64,000 nt of DNA from Alphaproteobacteria bacterium (GTDB lineage Bacteria > Pseudomonadota > Alphaproteobacteria > SMXP01). The stretch is taken from assembly GCA_028285305.1 (NCBI GenBank), contig JANQPV010000073.1, forward strand, positions 1 to 64,000, written 5' to 3'. The notes beneath the pieces were generated by a model that worked only from the letters and a program-made list of their open reading frames with translations, was not told where the DNA came from and searched no databases. Below are positions 35,288 through 44,724 of the stretch, in pieces (within the stretch, counting starts at the first letter, position 1; the number at the start of each line of letters is the position of its first letter). Position numbers and translations under genes: made by a program.

Positions 35288-36967
35288 GTGCGCACCCGCT
35301 CAGGCACTCAGTCAAGGCTTCGGCCCACGTCCTTTCGTCCCACAGCCGCGGGGATTTGGATTATTGCTCTGGTCTTGGCCTTTCCGATCTTCGTTGTCGT
35401 GAGCGCCTTGTTCGCGCCCGCGCCAGAGGTCTGGAGCCATCTGCGGTCTACGGTGTTGACGAGCTATGTCATCAACACTGCCGCACTCTCTCTCATGGTG
35501 GGGGCATTTGCGCTGATCCTCGGCGTAGGAACCGCTTGGCTTTCGGTTGCCTATGAGTTTCCAGGACGAAGGGTCTTTGGGTGGGCGCTTGTGCTTCCCT
35601 TGGCCTGTCCCGCCTATATCATCGCATATGTGTACACGGACTTGCTCGAATTCTCAGGTCCTGTGCAAGCCGGTCTTCGCGCGCTCTTTGGTTGGAATGC
35701 GAACGAGTACTGGTTCCCGAATATTCGCTCGCTTTATGGGGCCGCGCTTGTTTTGGGTCTTGTCCTTTATCCCTATGTCTACCTTGCAGCGCGTGCGTCA
35801 TTCTTGCGCCAATCTACCACTCTCTTTGAAGCGGCGAGAGTGTTGGGCGCGGGACCTTACACAGCTTTCGTCCGCGTCGCTCTGCCGACGGCCCGCCCCG
35901 CCATCGCTGGAGGGCTCGCATTGGTTCTGATGGAAACGGTCGCAGACTACGGCGTTGTTGAATATTTCAGCATCCCCACATTCACGACAGGAATCTTCAG
36001 AACCTGGTTCGAAATGGGTGAACGATTGGCGGCTTTGCAACTGGCGGGCTGGCTCTTTATGGTTGTGGCAGCCATCGTGCTCTTTGAGGCGATCTCGAGG
36101 CGGGGCCAGACGAGCAATCCAGTCTCAAGGGACCGGGCGATGGAGCCCGTGCGTCTCTCGGCTGGGCGCGGCCTCCTCGCAGCACTGGTTTGTTTAGCGC
36201 CGATTGCACTTGGGTTTCTGGTGCCCATGATTTCTTTGGCGAACTATGCCTTCACGGAAGGCGATCCTTTACTCGGGCGGAGCTTTTTCGAATTCGCGAG
36301 AAACAGCTTCTTTGTAGCTGGAGCTGCGGCACTTGTTGCAACGTGTTTGGCCATGACTTTGGCGCACGGCGCCAGAGTGCAACAAAACTTCACGAGCCGC
36401 GCGGGGATCCGCTTAGCGACTTTGGGTTATGCGATGCCTGGGACCGTTTTGGCGCTTGGGGTGCTTGTTCCGTTGACGCAAGCGGATAGGGCGATCGCGG
36501 GTTTTTTTGCATCCCATACAGATTGGTCGGTCGGACTGCTGATGACCGGAACAACGGCCGCGCTGATCTATGCGTATGTGAGCCGGTTTCTGACGGCTGC
36601 GTTCAATGTCTATGACGGGAGCTTGCAACGCATTCACAAAAATATTGATGGCGCTGCGCGGATGCTGGGAGCTTCAGGGCTAAAACAATTCAGTACCATT
36701 CACTTGCCGCTCTTGCGGGGCGCCATTCTTAGCGCCGCACTTTTGGTTTTTATCGACGTGATGAAAGAGCTTCCTGCAACGCTCCTATTGCGTCCGTTCA
36801 ATTTTGAAACGCTCGCAACACGCGTCTATCGTTTGGCATCCGACGAAAAACTTGCAGAGGCGTCGACGGCTGCCCTGACGATTGTAATTCTTGGCATGAT
36901 ACCGGTCATTTTGCTGACCCGTTCGATTGAACGTTCAAGAACAACCGAAACAAGCACAAATCCCTGA
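35288..36967 (+). CDS. fbpB: Ferric iron ABC transporter permease (fused two-domain)
   Basis: 559 aa with about twelve membrane helices in two homologous halves. Each half has an EAA-type loop that contacts the ATPase (FEAARVLGAGPYTAFVRVALP in the first; DGAARMLGASGLKQFSTIHLP in the second). This is the single-chain permease of FbpABC/AfuABC systems. The start is a GTG at 35288, with AGGA 8 bases upstream. It is divergent from fbpC but belongs to the same transporter; the split, divergent layout is unusual since fbpABC is normally one operon. Confidence 0.9.
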   Translation: MRTRSGTQSRLRPTSFRPTAAGIWIIALVLAFPIFVVVSALFAPAPEVWSHLRSTVLTSYVINTAALSLMVGAFALILGVGTAWLSVAYEFPGRRVFGWALVLPLACPAYIIAYVYTDLLEFSGPVQAGLRALFGWNANEYWFPNIRSLYGAALVLGLVLYPYVYLAARASFLRQSTTLFEAARVLGAGPYTAFVRVALPTARPAIAGGLALVLMETVADYGVVEYFSIPTFTTGIFRTWFEMGERLAALQLAGWLFMVVAAIVLFEAISRRGQTSNPVSRDRAMEPVRLSAGRGLLAALVCLAPIALGFLVPMISLANYAFTEGDPLLGRSFFEFARNSFFVAGAAALVATCLAMTLAHGARVQQNFTSRAGIRLATLGYAMPGTVLALGVLVPLTQADRAIAGFFASHTDWSVGLLMTGTTAALIYAYVSRFLTAAFNVYDGSLQRIHKNIDGAARMLGASGLKQFSTIHLPLLRGAILSAALLVFIDVMKELPATLLLRPFNFETLATRVYRLASDEKLAEASTAALTIVILGMIPVILLTRSIERSRTTETSTNP

Positions 36968-37101
36968 AGCGCCATGCTGACAGAGGTTGATTTCGCCGGG
37001 TCGGCCCACCAAATCCCAGCAAAAGCGTAACGTAGACACGCCACGGATGCGGGTGTATGACACGCGCCTAATTTTTGGCTGCGGCCAGGCGGGTAGAAAC
37101 C

Positions 37102-39417
<2,316 letters not shown>

Positions 39418-39601
39418 CACTACCTCCTAGACGCACTGAAAGAAATGAGCAGTGCGTTAGAAAAAGGTAGCATCATCTTCGACGCAGCAAACAATCGCCC
39501 AGCCGAAAAAGACAAGATTTCCGACGTTCGCGCGGTCCTTAGGCAACCTGAAGTAGATTTGATTAGGCCATGAGCAATTTTATCAAACGCGTTGCCATCA
39601 A

Positions 39602-40029
39602 TCAGGAGGTCCCTGCCTCGGTCAGGCGTTTGACGGTGTCTGCAAACTTGTCGAACGAGGGCTGTAAGTTGGGCATGGAGTTCCAGATCACTCCTGACAA
39701 GAGACCGGAGAAGTCTTCGCGCATATAGAACTCGGTTTGATCGCCGCTACGGGTCAGGTTGAATTGGCGCACGCCCTTGAAGAGACCGAGCGGCACGCCG
39801 CCGCTCTAAACCGTTCGCTCCTCAGGCTCAAACTCGCTCACCACTAAGTCGAACGCGCGCTCCGGACTGACTTCGGAAAAAGCTTGAATCGTGCTCCCGC
39901 AACGATCGATCCTTCAATCTTGGTGCTTCCGCAGCCGGATGATTGCAATTTGGCCGCATCGGTAAGGATCGCCCAAATCCGCGACGGCTGGGCATTGATT
40001 GTTCGCCTCACTTCAACAGACTTTGACAT
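39602..40029 (-). pseudogene. SRPBCC (polyketide cyclase/START-like) pseudogene
   Basis: The N-terminal piece MSKSVEVRRTINAQPSRIWA and the C-terminal piece PLGLFKGVRQFNLTRSGDQT belong to one SRPBCC protein of about 140 aa. Two lesions separate them: a one-base loss near the A5 run at 39876-39880, after which the frame resumes as SEVSPERAFDLVVSEFEPEE, and an in-frame TAG at 39806-39808 where homologues have Trp (RTVxSGG). The downstream end is intact to the TGA at 39602. Such proteins bind hydrophobic ligands and are often paired with ArsR regulators; no regulator is seen here. Confidence 0.75.
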
Positions 40030-40169
40030 GCCTCTATCTCCTCTGGATTGGCACTGTCTTCAAAACCTACAAAGACCGAGATACCGAAATGGTCAGGATC
40101 CTGCGACAGTCTTTTGCCATTGGCGACGACTGAGCCACGGATCACAGCACGTTCGCGTTTGCTGAACAT
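40008..40169 (-). CDS. Possible 53-aa small protein overlapping the SRPBCC pseudogene
   Basis: A complete small frame beginning MFSKRERAVIRGSVVANGKR and containing HFGISVFVGFED. The residue composition looks protein-like, but the ribosome site is weak. It overlaps the pseudogene start by 22 bp, as co-transcribed genes often do, and may be the remnant of a lost partner. Family not recognised. Confidence 0.3.
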   Translation of the reverse strand: MFSKRERAVIRGSVVANGKRLSQDPDHFGISVFVGFEDSANPEEIEACQSLLK

Positions 40170-40442
40170 CTTTTAAATCAATGAGTTATCGCAAAAGAGT
40201 CCGCCCAGGAGGCTCCCCATCAGGCATCCCCAAAGCGGGCGCGATCTGTTGAGGACGAAATGATTGTTGCAAATGCAAGTTCATTCTTATGCGGAGGAGA
40301 GCCTCATCGCAATTAGGTGATTGCCACACCGGCAAATTCCACTACAGTTTTAGGCAGCCCCTCAACGACGTCACCATGCAAAAGGTGAACAAAGGGGCAG
40401 CGCGCTTTGGCCCGAATGTCAAAGCCTCAAGCGGAGGAAATC

Positions 40443-42029
40443 ATGGAACAACTAACCGGCATGGATGCCGCCTTCTTGTATTTGGAAAGGCCGAACGCAC
40501 CGCTTCATATTGGGGGACTGGCCATATATGACCCCTCGACCGCGCCGAACGGCAAAGTGCGGTTCAAAGAGATTCTTCGGTTTACGGAGGAGCGCCTACA
40601 CCTGGCACGGACATTTCGCCAGCGGCTGGTGAAGGTGCCTTTAGGCGTTGATCATCCCTATTGGATTGAAGATCCCAATTTCGATTTGGAATATCACATC
40701 AGGCACATTGCACTTCCGGCTCCTGGCGACTGGCGGCAACTCTGCATCGTGGCGTCCCGGATCTATGCCCGGCCGCTTGATATGGAACGCCCGCTCTGGG
40801 AGTACACAATTATCGAAGGTCTGGACAATGTCGCCGGCGTACCGAAAGGCAGCTACGCCATTCTCACAAAGATTCATCATTGTGCGATCGATGGGATGTC
40901 CGGCATCGACATTATGAACGCCGTCCACACAATGGCCCCGGACGACGTCTCCGTTGCACCTCCGCGACAACCATGGGTGGCGGACAAGATTCCCAGCGGA
41001 GCAGAACTCTTGGCTCGGGCGCAAGTGAACAACGTGCGTCAACCCATCCGTCTTGCAAGCGTGGCGGCGCGCACGGCTCCCGGTGTTGCAAAGGCCGTAC
41101 GCGGAATGATCTCCGGCGCGGTAAAAGCCCCAACGCCGCCCAACCGTGTCCCCAAGACGCGGTTCAGCAAGAATTTATCGTCCCACAGGGTCATCGAAAA
41201 TCGCACATTTACGCTGGAAGACATTCGAGACATTAAAAGCCGCCGAACCGGAACGACCGTGAACGATGCGGTCCTCGCGATTGTGGGTGGCGCGTTGCGG
41301 AAATACCTGCAGTCAAAGAACGATTTGCCGGAGCGCTCCCTCGTGGCCATGGCGCCGGTTTCAACGCGGGCCCAAGAAGAAAAAGACTCCATGGGCAACC
41401 AGGTCTCTGCCATGTCCATTGCACTGGGAACGGACATCAAGGATCCGATTGAGCGTATGGCCTTCACCCACGAGGGTGCTGCCGCACAAAAAGTCTTTAC
41501 GAACGCCATAGGCGCTCGTCAGCTCACAGATTATACAAAGTTCTCACCTGCGGTGCTGACCGGTTTGGCGGCCCGCCTGACGGGCCAAATGGGGATTAAC
41601 CCCCCATTTAATACGGTAGTGACAAACGTACCTGGGCCGCAAATTCCTCTCTACTCGGTCGGCGCCCGTATGGTCACTCATATTGGCTTGGGATGCCCCG
41701 TGGACGGCATGGGCATCTTCCACGCGATCGGCAGCTATTGCGGAAACATGACGATCGCCGTCACGGCGTGCCGCGATGCGCTCCCCGATCCCGAATTCTA
41801 CGCCGCCTGCCTTGACGAGGCGTTTGGCGAGTTGAAGGCGACCACTGTGAAGCGTCCGCAGGCTAAGAAGAAGGCGAATGGCGCCAAGCGCAAGACGGCT
41901 GCGAAAAAGGCCCCACGATCAAAAATCAGGGCAACCACGGTCAAACGCAAAAGCGCTTCTCCGAGGGCGAAGTCTTCGCCTGCCCGTAAAAAGCGAACGG
42001 CAAAGTCTGCGAGTGCACCGCGAAGCTAA
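40443..42029 (+). CDS. Wax ester synthase/diacylglycerol acyltransferase (WS/DGAT) with basic C-terminal tail
   Basis: 528 aa. WS/DGAT enzymes make wax esters or triacylglycerol from acyl-CoA. The catalytic HHxxxDG motif is HHCAIDG at 145-151; other family segments are MDAAFLYLE, PLWEYTIIEGL, NDAVLAIVGGALRKYL and NVPGPQIPLY. The ATG at 40443 has GGAGG 5 bases upstream and matches the family N-terminus; ATG 40416 is less likely. The last 60 residues are Lys/Arg/Ala/Ser-rich (KKKANGAKRKTAAKKAP), resembling histone H1-like tails; this is not part of the enzyme fold. Nearby phaC suggests a storage-lipid context. Confidence 0.93.
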   Translation: MEQLTGMDAAFLYLERPNAPLHIGGLAIYDPSTAPNGKVRFKEILRFTEERLHLARTFRQRLVKVPLGVDHPYWIEDPNFDLEYHIRHIALPAPGDWRQLCIVASRIYARPLDMERPLWEYTIIEGLDNVAGVPKGSYAILTKIHHCAIDGMSGIDIMNAVHTMAPDDVSVAPPRQPWVADKIPSGAELLARAQVNNVRQPIRLASVAARTAPGVAKAVRGMISGAVKAPTPPNRVPKTRFSKNLSSHRVIENRTFTLEDIRDIKSRRTGTTVNDAVLAIVGGALRKYLQSKNDLPERSLVAMAPVSTRAQEEKDSMGNQVSAMSIALGTDIKDPIERMAFTHEGAAAQKVFTNAIGARQLTDYTKFSPAVLTGLAARLTGQMGINPPFNTVVTNVPGPQIPLYSVGARMVTHIGLGCPVDGMGIFHAIGSYCGNMTIAVTACRDALPDPEFYAACLDEAFGELKATTVKRPQAKKKANGAKRKTAAKKAPRSKIRATTVKRKSASPRAKSSPARKKRTAKSASAPRS

Positions 42030-42090
42030 GAGGGAAGCCCCAAGCCAATAGATGTGCTAAGCGAGCGGCGGCGCAAGAAAGTGAGGGGGA

Positions 42091-43707
42091 ATGAGTTCTA
42101 ACGGTATGATCGTCGCGCCTCAGCCGGAGGCGGTTGAGGCGGGGGCTCTCGTTCTGAAGAAAGGCGGTAACGCCGTCGATGCGGCCATCACCTGCGCCTT
42201 GGTTCAGGGGGTTGTCGATCCTCAAATGACCGGGATCGCCGGTTTCGGCAGCCTTCAACTCTATCTCCCGAAAACAGGCGAGCATTACTGCATCGACTTT
42301 CACGGCCGCTCCCCGTCGGCGGTGAAGCCCGATATGTGGGAAGATCTTATCGAAGGCGAAACGGCGGACGGCTTTGGCTTCATTCTCAAGGGCCGCATCA
42401 ACGATGTGGGTTACCAAGCGGTCACCGTACCTGGCAGCCTCAAGGCCTATTTCGAGGCCCAGACCCGCCATGGAACCATGGATTGGTCGGACGTGGTTGC
42501 ACCCGCCATTCAGTGGGCGGAGGACGGATATCCGATCCGGCCACACATGCTTGGCTTTTGGACGCGGGACGAAGGCTTTGGACGAGCACCGGTGACCGAC
42601 CGGCTGGCCTTCACCCAGAGCGGACGCAAGATCTATTTCAATGAAGACGGCAGTCTCAAGGCTCTGGGTCAGATCCTCAAAAATCCGGACATGGCCGAAA
42701 CCTTGCGCCGCATTGCGCGGGACGGGGCCGACGTATTCTACCAAGGTGAGATCGCGCGGCGGATCGCCGAGGACATGGCGGCCAATGGCGGGCTTATCTC
42801 TCTCGAAGATCTGAAAACCTATGAGACGACACGCATAGATCCTTTGTGGGGCGAATATCGCGGGTATCGCTTTGCAACCAACAATCCGCCCGGCGGCGGG
42901 ATCATGCTCGCGCAAATGCTCAACATACTGGAGAACTTTGATCTTGGGGAGATCGGTCACAACAGCCCCGACTATATCCGTATCGTCGCCGAGGCCATGA
43001 AGCGGGCTACATCGGACAAGGATAAGTTTGTGGGCGACCCGGCCTTCTTTGATGTGCCGGTTGCCAAGTTAACCGACAAAGCTTACGCGAGAGAGATAGC
43101 GCAGGCCATCAAGGCCGGCGAAAAGGCGTCCGTAGACAGACTTCCCCAAGGCAGCGCTAAAGAAAGCTCGAACACCACTCATGTGGCGGTCATCGATCAG
43201 GCCGGCAACGCGGTCACCATGACCCATTCTTTGGGCATGCCGTCCGGGGCCATCACGGACGGCTTGGGCTTCATGTACAACGGCTGCATGGCGGTGTTCG
43301 ATCCTCGGCCCGGTCGGGCAGGGTCTTTGGCCCCCGGCAAAAGCCGCTTCTCGTCCTTGTGTCCGACCATCGTGTTTAAGGGAGACAATCCCCACATCGT
43401 CCTCGGCGCGCCGGGCGGTACGCAGATCGCCATGGGCGTTTTGCAGGGAATTCTGAATGTTCTCGACTTTGGGATGGACATGCAACAGGCAGTTTCGGCT
43501 CCGCGCTTTTCAGCGACGTCCGATGTTATCGACGTGTGCAATCGGATACCGGCCTACATCACGAACGAGGTCGCGGCCCAGGGCTATGAGATCCGCCGCA
43601 ACCCGTTGAGTTTCGCCTTTGCCATGGTCCACGGCATACGCATAGAGGACGGGGGCATGGACGGCGGCGCCGACCCGGCCGGAGACGGTATGGCGTTGGC
43701 GGTGTGA
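42091..43707 (+). CDS. Gamma-glutamyltransferase family protein
   Basis: 538 aa. It has the Ntn-hydrolase GGT fold: GNAVDAAITCALVQGVVDPQ near the start and the autocleavage/nucleophile region SSNTTHVAVID with Thr362. Further conserved segments are NNPPGGGIMLAQMLN and GAPGGTQIAMGVLQ. Family members hydrolyse gamma-glutamyl amides or cephalosporin-type side chains. There is no signal peptide, so unlike classical periplasmic GGT this one is probably cytoplasmic. The ATG at 42091 follows GAGGGGGA. It lies 61 bp after the WS/DGAT gene. Confidence 0.9.
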   Translation: MSSNGMIVAPQPEAVEAGALVLKKGGNAVDAAITCALVQGVVDPQMTGIAGFGSLQLYLPKTGEHYCIDFHGRSPSAVKPDMWEDLIEGETADGFGFILKGRINDVGYQAVTVPGSLKAYFEAQTRHGTMDWSDVVAPAIQWAEDGYPIRPHMLGFWTRDEGFGRAPVTDRLAFTQSGRKIYFNEDGSLKALGQILKNPDMAETLRRIARDGADVFYQGEIARRIAEDMAANGGLISLEDLKTYETTRIDPLWGEYRGYRFATNNPPGGGIMLAQMLNILENFDLGEIGHNSPDYIRIVAEAMKRATSDKDKFVGDPAFFDVPVAKLTDKAYAREIAQAIKAGEKASVDRLPQGSAKESSNTTHVAVIDQAGNAVTMTHSLGMPSGAITDGLGFMYNGCMAVFDPRPGRAGSLAPGKSRFSSLCPTIVFKGDNPHIVLGAPGGTQIAMGVLQGILNVLDFGMDMQQAVSAPRFSATSDVIDVCNRIPAYITNEVAAQGYEIRRNPLSFAFAMVHGIRIEDGGMDGGADPAGDGMALAV

Positions 43708-43738
43708 GTATGGAGTTCAGTGGGCGCGCCAAACAAAA

Positions 43739-44110
43739 CTAGATGCCAAACACGATAAGAACGACGGCGGCAGTCAACATCATCCAGCCTGGATGCCGAC
43801 CTCGCGTCGCCCAAGCATTAATGAGCGCCGCGCTGCCATAAACCGCCACGCCGATTGCAGAGACGATAGTTCGCCCATCGTCATCGAAATAGTGGGGCGC
43901 GGCCACCAGCGATACGCCGACAACGAACCAGCAAAGAGTGCTGTAGTGCACCATGACCGGAATCAGCCGAACCAAGGGAGGGTTCATGCCTTGGCTGTTG
44001 GCTCCGTAAATCACAAAGGGCCTGACCATCCTCTTTTGCAGAATGACTCCATGGATCAGCGAAACCAAGAGTCCCATCCCGCCGGCACACATAAGCAAGA
44101 GATCTTCCAT
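43739..44110 (-). CDS. Four-helix membrane protein controlled with a divergent TetR regulator
   Basis: 123 aa with four predicted membrane helices and no clear family (segments LIHGVILQKRMVRPF, VHYSTLCWFVVGVSLVAAPH, SAIGVAVYGSAALINAW, MMLTAAVVLIVFGI). The ATG at 44110 has GGAGG 5 bases upstream; an ATG at 44122 is in frame but overlaps that site. One ATACA-N4-TGTAT operator (44121-44134) lies directly upstream of the ribosome site, so repression by the divergent TetR protein is likely. Function unknown. Confidence 0.75.
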   Translation of the reverse strand: MEDLLLMCAGGMGLLVSLIHGVILQKRMVRPFVIYGANSQGMNPPLVRLIPVMVHYSTLCWFVVGVSLVAAPHYFDDDGRTIVSAIGVAVYGSAALINAWATRGRHPGWMMLTAAVVLIVFGI

Positions 44111-44120
44111 CTTGTCCTCC

Positions 44121-44134
44121 ATACATTAGTGTAT
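44121..44134. promoter_or_regulatory. TetR-type operator 1
   Basis: ATACATTAGTGTAT, a perfect 5-bp inverted repeat ATACA/TGTAT around TTAG (extended to CCATACA/TGTATGG). It abuts the ribosome site of the membrane protein gene. Confidence 0.75.
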
Positions 44135-44163
44135 GGTTATAAGGCACTACATTGCTTTAAACA

Positions 44164-44177
44164 ATACAGTGGTGTAT
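44164..44177. promoter_or_regulatory. TetR-type operator 2
   Basis: ATACAGTGGTGTAT, the same ATACA-N4-TGTAT palindrome as operator 1 with centres 43 bp apart (about four helical turns). It lies 10 bases before the regulator start, suggesting autoregulation. Confidence 0.75.
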
Positions 44178-44187
44178 GGAGTGATGT

Positions 44188-44724
44188 ATGGCAAAACGTC
44201 TCACTGCCGACGACTGGACAAATTTCGGATTAAGAGAACTAGCGAAAAGCGGTCCCGCCTGTCTGCGCGCGGACGTTCTTGCAAAGAGACTAGGCGTATC
44301 GAGAGGAAGCTTTTACTGGCACTTCAAGAATATTGACGACTATGAGACGATTGTCTTGGCCGCCTGGCGGGAGCGGACCACAGAACGTGTGATCAGCGAA
44401 TTGGAGTCGAAGCAAACGCCGCTCGAACGCTTAAGAGATCTCGTTGGGCGGGCCATGACCATTAACATCGATCTTGAGCGTGCGATCAGATCATGGGCGG
44501 CCAATGATCCCAAAGTCGCTAAAGTGGTTGCCGCGGTCGACCAACGTAGGCTGGACTATGTTGAAACGCTTCTGGACGAGCTAGGTGTCGATCACAGCGA
44601 CGCACCCGTTCGTGCCCGAACGGTCTATTGGGCCAGTTTGGGTCGAGTTATGATGACGTCTCAACGCCTTCGCAAGGTCTCGAGCCAAGATATCGACCAA
44701 ATGGTCAAGCTTATTATTGGCTAA
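44188..44724 (+). CDS. TetR/AcrR family transcriptional regulator
   Basis: 178 aa. The N-terminal helix-turn-helix is LAKRLGVSRGSFYWHFKN; the C-terminal part is a ligand-binding helical domain (IRSWAANDPKVAKVVAAVD). The divergent membrane protein gene and two identical ATACA-N4-TGTAT palindromes imply it represses both itself and that gene until an unknown ligand binds. The ATG at 44188 follows GGAGTG. Its 3' end overlaps that of phaC by 4 bp in opposite orientation (CTAA). Confidence 0.88.
   Translation: MAKRLTADDWTNFGLRELAKSGPACLRADVLAKRLGVSRGSFYWHFKNIDDYETIVLAAWRERTTERVISELESKQTPLERLRDLVGRAMTINIDLERAIRSWAANDPKVAKVVAAVDQRRLDYVETLLDELGVDHSDAPVRARTVYWASLGRVMMTSQRLRKVSSQDIDQMVKLIIG

Larger units (their letters stand above)
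39418..40442. other. Decayed region between asd and the wax-ester synthase gene
   Basis: About 1 kb with no intact full-length gene. It holds the start of a possible small gene (39417 leftwards), a 42-codon + strand frame at 39445-39573 without a ribosome site, an SRPBCC pseudogene (39602-40029) and a 53-codon frame overlapping it (40008-40169). From 40170 to 40442 there is only the leader of the wax-ester synthase gene. This looks like a degraded accessory region. Confidence 0.55.

Noticed and set aside
41941-42960. 339-codon antisense frame across the WS/DGAT-GGT junction
   Set aside because: Overlaps two well-supported genes on the other strand and shows no domain.
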